Shown piece by piece: positions 1 through 6,735 of a stretch of DNA of 12,480 bases. A program made the translations under genes and the position numbers. This DNA is from an uncultured Terriglobus sp. (GTDB lineage: Bacteria > Acidobacteriota > Terriglobia > Terriglobales > Acidobacteriaceae): contig CALMAP010000319.1 of the NCBI GenBank assembly GCA_937859825.1, forward strand, positions 3,166 to 15,645. The letters run 5' to 3'. A model generated the notes under the pieces. That model was not told where the DNA came from. It ran no database searches and saw only the letters and a program-made list of their open reading frames with translations. The first letter of the stretch is position 1. Every line of letters begins with the position of its first letter.

Positions 1-787
1 CTTTGAGCGGCTCTACGGTAAAGACGTCCAGCGCCGCTCCGCCAACTTTGCCGGACTGCAGGCCTTCAAGCAGGGCAGCATCGTTGATCAGTTCGCCGCG
101 CGCGCAGTTCACAATGCGAATGCCCGGCTTCATGATGCCGATGGAGTGTTGGTTGATCATGCCCTCAGTCTGCGGCGTAAGGCCCACGTGCAGGGTCAGG
201 TAATCGGACTTCGAGAAGATCTGGTCGATGGAGACGAGCGAAACGCCGTTCTCCCGCGCGATTACGGGAGCGACAAAGGGATCGAAGGCAATCAGGTCCA
301 TGCCGAAGGAGCGAGCGCGGCGCGCCACCTCGATCCCGATGCGTCCCAGCCCCACGATCCCAAGCGTCTTGCCGCGCAGTTCGGTACCCTGCAGAGACTT
401 CTTATCCCACTTGCCGGCGTGCATGGTCGTGTTCGCCTTGGGAATCTGGCGCGCCATCGTAATCATCAGGCCCAGCGTCAGTTCCGCCACGGCAACGGCG
501 TTAGCGCCGGGGGTATTCATCACCACAATGCCGCGATGTGTCGCGGCTGCCGCGTCGATATTGTCTACACCCACGCCGGCCCTACCGATGATGCGCAGCT
601 TCGGCGCGCTTTCCAGCAGTTTGGCGGTGACCTGTACGGCGGAACGAACAACCAGCGCGTCCGCATCGGCCAATTCGGCTTCCAGGCCATTCTTGATCTG
701 ATCGGGCGTGACGACCTTCCAAGACGGTTCCTGTTGAAAGACGGCAAGCGTGGCGGGCGAGACTTTCTCAGCGAGGACGATCTTCAT
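1..787 (-). CDS. serA: D-3-phosphoglycerate dehydrogenase, N-terminal part (truncated by window edge)
   Basis: Catalyses the first committed step of serine synthesis, NAD-dependent oxidation of 3-phosphoglycerate to 3-phosphohydroxypyruvate, in the cytoplasm. About 262 residues are visible, starting MKIVLAEKVSPATL; the frame is open to the left edge. The nucleotide-binding Rossmann motif GLGRIG lies at residues 146-151. The active-site Arg is R230 in NCARGEL and the active-site Glu is E259 in FTVEPLK; their 29-residue spacing matches R240/E269 of E. coli SerA. The catalytic His and any C-terminal ASB/ACT domains lie beyond the window, so the long or short SerA type cannot be told. The ATG at 787 has no Shine-Dalgarno sequence; a TATACT hexamer sits 10 bases upstream, which suggests a very short or leaderless transcript. 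It is divergent from the secreted-protein gene at 896. Confidence 0.95.
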   Translation of the reverse strand, partial: MKIVLAEKVSPATLAVFQQEPSWKVVTPDQIKNGLEAELADADALVVRSAVQVTAKLLESAPKLRIIGRAGVGVDNIDAAAATHRGIVVMNTPGANAVAVAELTLGLMITMARQIPKANTTMHAGKWDKKSLQGTELRGKTLGIVGLGRIGIEVARRARSFGMDLIAFDPFVAPVIARENGVSLVSIDQIFSKSDYLTLHVGLTPQTEGMINQHSIGIMKPGIRIVNCARGELINDAALLEGLQSGKVGGAALDVFTVEPLK

Positions 788-789
788 GA

Positions 790-802
790 ATACTTTTAGT
801 AT
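790..802 (-). promoter_or_regulatory. possible -10 element and small palindrome in front of serA
   Basis: Read on the minus strand the sequence is ATACTAAAAGTAT, a perfect 5-3-5 inverted repeat. It overlaps TATACT, which matches the sigma-70 -10 consensus at five of six positions, ten bases before the serA ATG. No good -35 hexamer sits at the right distance, so this is a weak call. If it is used, the mRNA would have almost no 5' leader, which agrees with the missing Shine-Dalgarno sequence. Confidence 0.3.
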
Positions 803-895
803 ATCGGTCAAAAATTGTCCTTTTATGGGGCAAGAGCCATAGGCGGCAGACGTGGTTATGACTTAGTGGCACCGTGTGTGCGACCATGACGTACC

Positions 896-1744
896 ATGCT
901 GCGCCGCCCACACTACCTGCTTTGCCTTACCGCTCTTGCGGCACTCGCCCATGCGCAGGACAAGCCGATCCCGAAACAGGAGGCCTTGCGGCAGCGAGCC
1001 ATCGCCACGGCGGAGCGCACTGCGGAGCAGCGCGAACGCTACGAATGCCGCGAACGGCAGGTGCAGAACGATCTGGACGGCAAGGGGCGCGTCAAGAAGA
1101 CCACAACCGTGGAGCAGGACTTCTTCTTCGTACATGGCCGCGCTGTTTTGCGCGAGGTAAACCGCGACGGTAAGCCGCTAAGTGCGAGCGACCAGAAAAA
1201 GCAGGACGAACGCGTCCGTAAAGAGATTGAGAGCGCCGAGAAGGCATTCAAAAAAGAGAAGAAGGGTGACGGCGGACCGATGTCCTCACGCAACTTCTTG
1301 AAGCTGGCCAAGCTCGGCAACGAACGCCGCGTGACCGTGGCAGGCAGGCCGACCATCGTGTTTGACGTGCTGGAAAACCCCGATAACAAGGGTGGCGACA
1401 TCGCCCAGCGGATCATCGCCGCCATGCGCGGCACCATCAGCGTGGACGAGGAGAGCGGCCATGTCCAGGCCCTGAACGTGAACGGCGTGCGCGATGTGAA
1501 GATCGCCGGTGGACTCGTCGCCAACATCCACAAGGGCTTTCAACTGCATGTAGTGAACGCGCCACAGAACGACGGCGTGTGGATGCTGAAGACCATGTGG
1601 GGCTCCGGAGATGCACGAATGGGACTCTTCTTTCACCCGGCGGCGAACATTCGGTCGGACGTACAAAGTTGCCACTTATTCAACGTGGAAGCGGACGCGA
1701 TCGTGAAGGAAGTCGAGAAAGAAGTGGACGGCAAAACGCCGTAA
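896..1744 (+). CDS. secreted protein of unknown function (possible LolA-like fold)
   Basis: A 282-residue protein that I cannot assign to a named family. The ATG at 896 is chosen because it opens directly on a signal peptide: MLRRPHY, a hydrophobic core LLCLTALAALA, and a likely cleavage site AHA|QD after residue 20. The mature part begins with a charged helical region (residues 25-60), has a Lys/Glu-rich stretch (about 100-126), then a section with alternating hydrophobic residues such as TIVFDVLENP (153-162) and GTISVDEESGHVQALNV (179-195). The pattern 'F-x-x-x-x-N-P ... G-T/V-hydrophobic-D-x-x-x-G' resembles acidobacterial outer-membrane-lipoprotein-sorting-like proteins, but that is recollection, not alignment. 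Two Cys (51 and 259) could form a disulfide. No clear ribosome binding site. Its TAA stop directly abuts the msrB stop on the other strand. Confidence 0.8.
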   Translation: MLRRPHYLLCLTALAALAHAQDKPIPKQEALRQRAIATAERTAEQRERYECRERQVQNDLDGKGRVKKTTTVEQDFFFVHGRAVLREVNRDGKPLSASDQKKQDERVRKEIESAEKAFKKEKKGDGGPMSSRNFLKLAKLGNERRVTVAGRPTIVFDVLENPDNKGGDIAQRIIAAMRGTISVDEESGHVQALNVNGVRDVKIAGGLVANIHKGFQLHVVNAPQNDGVWMLKTMWGSGDARMGLFFHPAANIRSDVQSCHLFNVEADAIVKEVEKEVDGKTP

Positions 1745-2377
1745 TCACGCAAGCGGCGCAAATCGCAGCGACGCAGAGTTCATGCAATACCGCTCGCCCG
1801 TAGGCGCCGGACCATCGTCGAACATGTGTCCCAAGTGGGCGTCGCACCGCCGGCAGGCCACGGCAACGCGTTCCATGCCAAGGCTGTTGTCGTGTTCTTC
1901 CAGCACGTTCTCCCGTGCAATCGGCTTCCAGAAGCTCGGCCAACCGGTGCCCGAATCAAACTTCGTGTCGGACGAGAAGAGTGCCGTGTCGCAGCAGATG
2001 CAGCGGAAGATGCCCTTGCGGTGCTCGTTACTGAGCGCGCCTGAGAAGGCCATTTCGGTGTCCGCATGGCGGGTGATCTCGTAGCTGGACTGCGAAAGCT
2101 GGGCGCGCCAGGCTTCGTCTGTCTTTGCGACCGTGGGTACTTCGGCCACGCCGACGCGCTTTCCATTCGCACTGAACTCGACGATCTTGACGGTGGTCGG
2201 CATGTGGCCGCCGCGGAGCGTGGCTGCGCGTGCGACGGCAAGGGGATAGTGCGCCACCAGAAACAGGGCGGAACTCGCAAACGCCGCTCCGCCAAAGATG
2301 AACATACGCCGGCTAATGGGAGTGGGCAATGTCTGTTCGCTGAGCGGTTTGGGTAACTTGTCGGCATCCAGGAGCAT
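1745..2377 (-). CDS. msrB: peptide-methionine (R)-S-oxide reductase, Tat-exported
   Basis: Reduces methionine-R-sulfoxide in proteins back to methionine. The 210-residue start at 2377 is chosen over an upstream ATG at 2470 because AAGAGGT lies at good spacing before it. The N-terminus carries a twin-arginine signal: SRRMFIF at 22-28, then a hydrophobic stretch to about residue 48 and a possible ARA|A cleavage site, so the enzyme should act outside the cytoplasm, soluble or anchored. The MsrB domain covers about 85-207. Zinc ligands are the two CxxC pairs, C126/C129 (CICC) and C175/C178 (CRRC). The catalytic Cys is C198 in RYCMNSASLRF. The position often occupied by the resolving Cys (GCGWPSF) is Thr144 here (GTGWPSF), so recycling must use another thiol, perhaps C128, or a direct donor. 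It lies 70 bases downstream of the ATP-grasp ligase gene on the same strand and is probably cotranscribed. Confidence 0.93.
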   Translation of the reverse strand: MLLDADKLPKPLSEQTLPTPISRRMFIFGGAAFASSALFLVAHYPLAVARAATLRGGHMPTTVKIVEFSANGKRVGVAEVPTVAKTDEAWRAQLSQSSYEITRHADTEMAFSGALSNEHRKGIFRCICCDTALFSSDTKFDSGTGWPSFWKPIARENVLEEHDNSLGMERVAVACRRCDAHLGHMFDDGPAPTGERYCMNSASLRFAPLA

Positions 2378-2447
2378 AGTGCGACCTCTTACAAGATGGG
2401 ACTCGTGCGGACCGGAAAAGTAGCAAACCCACGTCAACCGCAAAGGA

Positions 2448-3656
2448 TCAGCGGAACAGGTGCGGCACAAAACTGCTCAGGTTGCCGGTGATCGGGGTAC
2501 GCGATTCACGGATGCCCATGCCTCCGCACTCCTGGTCGATCATCCAGAGACCAAGCACTGGGAAGCGATCGTTTCCACCTGCGGGCATACCGTAGCCGGA
2601 CTGAAAGGCAAGGGCGGGCAGCGCGGCTGAAAACCGGGCCGGAGTTGCAAGTGCCTGGTAGACAAACCGGCCGCCACCATACTCGCCCTCCGTCTCCGCC
2701 GTGCCGTCCGGAGTGACCAGCGTGATGTTTGCGCCTTCGCGGCTTAGCAGCGGCTTGCGCACATAATGCGTCATTGCAGCCGGCGAATCGAAATGCGCTT
2801 CCAGCAGAAGCGGGTGACCGGGGTATAACTCCCACAAAATCGGCAGGATGCCTTTGTTTGAGAGCAGCATCTTCCAGACCGGCTCAATCCAGGTGAGATT
2901 GCGGTAGAAGGCGAGAACTGCCGGAGCGAAGGGTTCAGCCAGCAGCGTTTCCCATGGATAGAGCTTGAAAAGGGACCATACCGTTTCGTTCCGGAGGTCC
3001 ACAAAGCGGTTGTTGCTGTCGTCCCAGCCGATTTCGTTCATCAGCAATTGCTGGGTCTGCAGGTCGGCCTGTTCCGCGGTGTCGCGCAGGTAGGTCACGG
3101 TCAGCATGTCTTCTTCGGCATCGGTACTGGCAAAGTGGACGGGTTGGCGAAGGTACGGCGCAACGTCTCGCCACTTGGCGATCAAACGCTCATGCAGGCT
3201 GTTGAACTGGTCTGCACCGGGCGCGGCTTCCTTGAGCCAATCCCACTGGATCACGGCCGCCTCAAGCAGGCTGGTGGGTGTGTCCGCGTTGTATTCCAGC
3301 AGCTTCGGCACAGCGCTGCCGTCGTACATCAAGTCGAACCTGCCGTAGAGTGCGGGCGGCTCGTTCTCCCAGGCCCACTCGATCAGCGGCACGGCCTCCG
3401 GAGGAATGGTCAGGTCGGCATAGCGCTTGTGGTCGATCACGTGCTGCGCCGCGGCAAGGCACATGGTTTGCAATTCGTTCGCACTCGCCTCAAGCATGTC
3501 CACTTCAGAAGAGGAGAACTCGTAGCAGGCGGATTCGTCCCAGTACACGGCGCCAGGGTACGCGGCGCTGAGGTCCTCGGGCGAGTGGAAGGTGAGACCG
3601 GCGGTCTCTACCTTCTTCTGCCAGTCTGGCCGGGGCTGCATGGTGATACGCCGCAT
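2448..3656 (-). CDS. glutathionylspermidine synthase-like ATP-grasp ligase (YgiC/YjfC family)
   Basis: A 402-residue protein of the GSP_synth/pre-ATP-grasp family (COG0754), close to the roughly 385 residues of E. coli YgiC and YjfC. It has only the synthetase part; the amidase domain of bifunctional E. coli Gss is absent. Family motifs are YGRFDLMYD (104-112), LEYNADTPTSLLEA (120-133), WIEPVWK...NKGILPILWE (256-276), the nucleotide/metal-binding KPLLSREGANI (301-311) and GLWMIDQECGGMGIRES (369-385). These enzymes use ATP to make an amide bond between a carboxylate and an amine; the substrate here is unknown. The start at 3656 is chosen because GGGGAG precedes it by five bases; the ATG at 3641 has no such site. 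The frame stays open far upstream, but that part is antisense-like and overlaps the lipoprotein gene, whose stop lies one base before this start, implying coupled translation. Confidence 0.9.
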   Translation of the reverse strand: MRRITMQPRPDWQKKVETAGLTFHSPEDLSAAYPGAVYWDESACYEFSSSEVDMLEASANELQTMCLAAAQHVIDHKRYADLTIPPEAVPLIEWAWENEPPALYGRFDLMYDGSAVPKLLEYNADTPTSLLEAAVIQWDWLKEAAPGADQFNSLHERLIAKWRDVAPYLRQPVHFASTDAEEDMLTVTYLRDTAEQADLQTQQLLMNEIGWDDSNNRFVDLRNETVWSLFKLYPWETLLAEPFAPAVLAFYRNLTWIEPVWKMLLSNKGILPILWELYPGHPLLLEAHFDSPAAMTHYVRKPLLSREGANITLVTPDGTAETEGEYGGGRFVYQALATPARFSAALPALAFQSGYGMPAGGNDRFPVLGLWMIDQECGGMGIRESRTPITGNLSSFVPHLFR

Positions 3657-3657
3657 G

Positions 3658-4038
3658 CTAGCTCCCCGAACCGAAGCTGTGGCCGAAGCCGCCACGTGAA
3701 ATGCCGGAACCGCCGAAGAACCCGCGCCCGCCGCCGGAGAGTGGCGACGTGTAGCGCACACCCGGCGCTGCATTGAAGCTGCCGCCCGTGACGCGGCTGC
3801 CCAGTCCGAAGCCGCCCACGCCGCCATAGTAGGGGCGATAGATGGGAAAGAACGGAATGAACCCGCCATGCCCATTGGGGCGCTGCTGCACCGGTGCCTG
3901 GCCGGCACAATAGCTGTCTGGAACGACCGTGCCGTTCTCATCGACGCAGCGCTGCATCTCCTTCGGCTTGCAGCCGGAAAGCACGGAAAACGCCGCTGCT
4001 GCCAGAAGTGGTGCGACGACCTGAGCAGATCGTTTCAT
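3658..4038 (-). CDS. glycine-rich lipoprotein, YgiB/YjfM-like (DUF1190-like), probable partner of the ligase
   Basis: A 126-residue lipoprotein. The start at 4038 gives MKRS, a hydrophobic segment and the lipobox LSGC, with lipidation at Cys23, so the protein should be membrane-anchored on the outer side of the inner membrane or on the outer membrane. Two more Cys follow (C31, C44) in RCVDENGTVVPDSYC. The rest is low-complexity and rich in Gly, Phe, Tyr and Pro (GGFIPFFPIYRPYYGG at 58-73), ending in SRGGFGHSFGSGS. The RGGFG motif at 115-119 resembles the C-terminal RGGFGES that I recall from E. coli YgiB, whose gene likewise sits before a YgiC ligase. It is one base upstream of the ligase gene. 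The similarity outside the lipobox and tail is low, so the family name is an inference from motif plus context. The start has only a poor ribosome binding site. Confidence 0.75.
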   Translation of the reverse strand: MKRSAQVVAPLLAAAAFSVLSGCKPKEMQRCVDENGTVVPDSYCAGQAPVQQRPNGHGGFIPFFPIYRPYYGGVGGFGLGSRVTGGSFNAAPGVRYTSPLSGGGRGFFGGSGISRGGFGHSFGSGS

Positions 4039-4098
4039 GACGACTGAGTGTATACCGCACCCAGTGATAGGCTGTTCGCCGACATGTGAATTTGTGAG

Positions 4099-4358
4099 TT
4101 GAAAGGGCACGGCTTCAGCCGTGCTGTACCGGATGAGAAAACAACCTGCGCGGTCAAGGCGTCGTCCGGGAGCAGGTCTTCTCGCGCCGCGCACATACTA
4201 GCCGTCCAAGGGTCGGCAACCTGGACAAATCAACCTCTTTGCGGCTAGTCCTGTGCTGCATAGAACGCGCGGTGCAGAGACATGTTTTCCATGACGCCGT
4301 GGACCGCGCGTTTCTCGAGGCACTAGTTTGTGGCACGGCTGAAGCCATGCTCTTTCAA
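4099..4358. repeat. 260-base folded element with REP-like ends (MITE-like), filling the 4039-4395 gap
   Basis: The left end (4099-4124) and right end (4333-4358) are inverted copies matching at 24 of 26 positions. Each end contains its own short palindrome, GCACGGCT-2-AGCCGTGC at 4107-4124 and an imperfect version at 4333-4350. Inside, further pairs share nearly the same centre (about 4228): GCGCGGTC (4148-4155) with GACCGCGC (4302-4309), GGCGTC (4158-4163) with GACGCC (4293-4298), and ACTAGCCG (4197-4204) with CGGCTAGT (4242-4249). The whole unit can therefore fold into one long imperfect hairpin. There is no open reading frame of note inside and no clear target-site duplication. It most resembles a non-autonomous miniature element or a paired REP unit; a structured RNA is the alternative. 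The remaining bases of the gap, 4039-4098 and 4359-4395, show nothing I can name. Confidence 0.7.
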
Positions 4359-4395
4359 TGGTCTATGGGTGCCCACAAAGCGCTACATTCACACC

Positions 4396-5688
4396 TTAGT
4401 GCACAGGTTTGATCACTGCCGAACCGAACTCCGGATGCTGCATGGAGCAGCAGCTATCCGTACGTCCGCAGTAGCAGGTGTAGGTTGCGGCTGCGTCCAG
4501 TTTGCGGTTGGCGAACAGTTCCTGGGCAGCAATCAGGCCTTTGCCCCATGTGAAGCCAGGTACGTTCAGCTTTGTTGCGACTACGTGTTCCAGCGCGCCG
4601 ATTAGAGCGATTGTGTCCATGTAGTCGAAGAAGCCGAGGTGGGCAAAGCGGAAGATCTTGCCCTGCATCTCGCCCTGCCCGTTGGTGATGGTTGCGCCAA
4701 AGCGAGCCTTCAGTTCCTTCACGATAATGCCGGAATCGACACCCTCGGGTGCAATCACCGCGGTAGCGGCTGCCGAGGCGCAGGTGGGTGCGAAAAGTTT
4801 GAAGCCCAGTGCCTCCACGGCAGCCCGCGTCATCGCAGCAATGGTTTCGGCGTTCTCAATCAGCTTCTTGCGACCTTCGACAAGCGACCCTGCAGGATTT
4901 TCCGGCGTGGCGGCTTGCGCGGCGATGTAGTCCAGCGCGGCACCGAGCGCGGCGATCAGCGCCACTGCTGGTGTATAGGCCGACTCACCCTTCACGGCAT
5001 TCTTCCGTTCCTTGCGTAAGTCAAAGTAGTAGCGCGGATTGTAGGTGGCCTCCATGCGGTCCCACGCGCGGTCGCTCACGGCGAGATACGCGAGTCCGGG
5101 TGGGATCATCACGGCCTTCTGCGAACCGCCGATCATCACGTCCACACCCCAGCCGTCCATGTCCATGTGCGTTGTGCCCAGGCCGGTGATGGCATCCACG
5201 ATCAGCAGCGCCTCGGAGCCGGAGTCCTTCAACAGCTTCGCCACGCCGGGCACGCAGTGGCGGGCACCGGTGCTGGTTTCGGTCGCCTGCATGAAGACGG
5301 CGCGGGTCTCTAGCTTGAGTGCTGCCTTGACCGCGTCCAGGGAGAAGGTTTCGCCATAAGGCGCTTCCAGCACGTCTACGGCGCAGCCGAAGGCTTTGGC
5401 CAGGGCCGTCCAGCGCTCACCGAACTTACCTGCGGTCAGCACCAGCACCCTGTCGCCGGGGGAGGTCAGGTTCGAGACTGCTGCTTCCATTGCACCCGTG
5501 CCCGAGGACGAGAGCACGATCACATCGTTCTTGGTTCCGACGAACTCCTTCAACTGTGCCAGCACCTTCAGGAACAGCCCGCGGAACTCGGCGGTACGGT
5601 GGTGAATGTCGGCTGCCGCCATGGCAAACTGCGCAGCGGGGAGCAGGGGCGTGGGGCCCGGCGTGTAGAGGCGAATCTTCCGAATCAT
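4396..5688 (-). CDS. class V PLP-dependent aminotransferase (serine/alanine-glyoxylate type) with Cys-rich tail
   Basis: A 430-residue fold-type I PLP enzyme of the alanine-glyoxylate/serine-pyruvate aminotransferase group, cytoplasmic. It begins MIRKIRLYTPGPTPLLP, the usual N-terminal signature. Other landmarks are SSSGTGAMEAAVSN (60-73, cofactor phosphate binding), VDAITGLG (164-171, with Asp165 that contacts the pyridine ring), the PLP lysine K191 in GGSQKAVMIPPG, and R347 in FRFAHLG, the usual substrate-carboxylate Arg. Family members usually have about 380-390 residues; this one continues for some 40 more, ending in a tail with four Cys (405, 407, 413, 414: CYCG...SCC). The amino donor cannot be told from sequence; phosphoserine, alanine or serine are all possible. 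The start at 5688 fits the family; an in-frame ATG at 5712 is an alternative, and neither has a well-placed ribosome binding site. It is divergent from the YqeY-like gene. Confidence 0.88.
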   Translation of the reverse strand: MIRKIRLYTPGPTPLLPAAQFAMAAADIHHRTAEFRGLFLKVLAQLKEFVGTKNDVIVLSSSGTGAMEAAVSNLTSPGDRVLVLTAGKFGERWTALAKAFGCAVDVLEAPYGETFSLDAVKAALKLETRAVFMQATETSTGARHCVPGVAKLLKDSGSEALLIVDAITGLGTTHMDMDGWGVDVMIGGSQKAVMIPPGLAYLAVSDRAWDRMEATYNPRYYFDLRKERKNAVKGESAYTPAVALIAALGAALDYIAAQAATPENPAGSLVEGRKKLIENAETIAAMTRAAVEALGFKLFAPTCASAAATAVIAPEGVDSGIIVKELKARFGATITNGQGEMQGKIFRFAHLGFFDYMDTIALIGALEHVVATKLNVPGFTWGKGLIAAQELFANRKLDAAATYTCYCGRTDSCCSMQHPEFGSAVIKPVH

Positions 5689-5723
5689 GCCCCTAGTGTA
5701 ACGGCCACGCATGCAACGAGACG

Positions 5724-5753
5724 GCTTCCACGCGTCACGCTTAGACTGGAAGC
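5724..5753. promoter_or_regulatory. inverted repeat between the divergent aminotransferase and YqeY-like genes
   Basis: GCTTCCA (5724-5730) and TGGAAGC (5747-5753) form a perfect seven-base inverted repeat with a 16-base spacer. It lies in the 88-base divergent gap, 23 bases before the YqeY-like ATG. It could be a regulator binding site for either gene or a hairpin in the 5' leader. No convincing -35/-10 pair is visible on either strand. Confidence 0.3.
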
Positions 5754-5776
5754 GGGCGAAAGAACGAGGTGAAACC

Positions 5777-6244
5777 ATGGCAATTAGCGAGCAGATCGGC
5801 AAAGACATCATCACGGCCATGAAGGCAAAGGAGTCCCTTCGGCTGGAGACCCTGCGCATGGTCAAGTCCGCCATGAAGAACAAGGAAATTAACAAACGCG
5901 AATCCTTGACGGATGCGGAAGAAGTCCAGGTGCTGCAGATCATGGTGAAGCAGCGACGCGATGCCGCGGAGCAGTTTACCCAGGGCAACCGTCCGGAACT
6001 CGCCGAGAAAGAACAGGCCGAGATCAAGCTGCTGGAGATGTACCTGCCGCAGACCGCCTCTGACGAGGAAATCCGCACGGTGGTGCAGGCCGCAATCTCC
6101 CATCTGGCTGAGGCCGGTCCAAAGCCTGGTCCCAAGGACATGGGACCGGCAATGCGTGTGGTCCAGCAGCGCATTCTCGCAAGTGGTCTGCATGCCGACA
6201 ACGCCACCGTTAGCAAACTGCTTAAGGAAGAACTGGCGAAGTAG
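5777..6244 (+). CDS. GatB/YqeY domain protein
   Basis: A 155-residue cytoplasmic protein, close to the family's usual 147-150. It resembles the tRNA-binding tail domain of GatB, the amidotransferase subunit that helps turn Glu-tRNA(Gln) or Asp-tRNA(Asn) into the amidated form; the job of the free-standing YqeY proteins is not well established. Recognisable family segments are LRLETLRMVKSAMKNKEI (21-38), VKQRRDAAEQF (57-67), EKEQAEIKLLEMYLPQ (77-92), and PKDMGPAMRVVQ (119-130), followed by an ADNATVSKLLKEEL helix. The start at 5777 has GAGGTG five bases upstream; the open frame extends to 5711 but lacks such a site there. The gene is convergent with the acetyltransferase, with 23 bases between them and no terminator hairpin. 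Confidence 0.92.
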   Translation: MAISEQIGKDIITAMKAKESLRLETLRMVKSAMKNKEINKRESLTDAEEVQVLQIMVKQRRDAAEQFTQGNRPELAEKEQAEIKLLEMYLPQTASDEEIRTVVQAAISHLAEAGPKPGPKDMGPAMRVVQQRILASGLHADNATVSKLLKEELAK

Positions 6245-6267
6245 AGCACCTGCCTTACGCTGTATGA

Positions 6268-6735
6268 CTACCCATCTGCGTGAAGCTTGAGCATCATCTC
6301 GTTGGATTGTTCAAAGCCAAATTTCTCGTAAATCGGTCTGCCGAATTTAGAAGCATGCAGCGTGACTACCTTTGCTCCGCGCGCCTGACACTGCTCTACG
6401 CTGGCCTTGAGCAGGACCTTTGCGTAACCGCGGCCGCGGCTCCCGGGCGCGGTGTAGAAGTTCAGCAGGTAGGGCCGGACCGGTTCCACGTCCAACCAAT
6501 GCGGTGGAAAGTCCGCGAAAAAGATACCTGCCGATGCCAGGCAGCGGCCATCTTCCTCGAGCAGCAGGCCGACATAGCGGCCGTCGGCAAGCCGCTCGCG
6601 CACCCATGGCTCGAAACGCTCACTCATTTGGCCGAGCGTTTCAGCGGAAGCAAGGGCGTTGTCTTCAAACATCGTGCTGCGATGTCGCGTAATCAGTGGC
6701 GCGTCGCCAGGGTTCGCCATTCGAATCTCGAACAT
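6268..6735 (-). CDS. GNAT family N-acetyltransferase
   Basis: A 155-residue single-domain GNAT protein, which transfers an acetyl group from acetyl-CoA to an amine; the substrate is unknown. It starts MFEIRMANPGDAPLI, typical for the fold. The acetyl-CoA pyrophosphate-binding motif R/QxxGxG/A appears as R100-G-R-G103-Y-A105 after the beta-4 strand YLLNFYTAP. A C-terminal IYEKFGFEQSNEMMLKL (135-151) is the usual end of GNAT domains (YEKxGF). The substrate region includes an unusual PPHWLDVEPVRPY stretch (77-89). The start at 6735 lies only 23 bases from the tilS start on the other strand and has no ribosome binding site, so the two promoters must lie in the neighbouring coding sequence or the start is misplaced. 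Confidence 0.9.
   Translation of the reverse strand: MFEIRMANPGDAPLITRHRSTMFEDNALASAETLGQMSERFEPWVRERLADGRYVGLLLEEDGRCLASAGIFFADFPPHWLDVEPVRPYLLNFYTAPGSRGRGYAKVLLKASVEQCQARGAKVVTLHASKFGRPIYEKFGFEQSNEMMLKLHADG

Noticed and set aside
146..799. Plus-strand open frame of 217 codons
   Set aside because: It is the antisense of serA, whose frame shows a complete Rossmann motif and active-site residues; the plus-strand product has no recognisable feature.
3657..3941. Upstream extension of the ligase frame into the lipoprotein gene
   Set aside because: The added 95 residues are Ala/Arg/Ser-rich and out of frame with a gene that has a clear lipobox; the start at 3656 has a good ribosome binding site.
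4039..4395. CRISPR array or tandem repeats in the gap
   Set aside because: The repeats are two inverted tips of one element, not regularly spaced direct repeats.
5689..6249. Upstream extension of the aminotransferase frame across the YqeY-like gene
   Set aside because: The extra 187 residues are Ser/Arg-rich antisense of a well-supported gene; the aminotransferase signature begins right at 5688.
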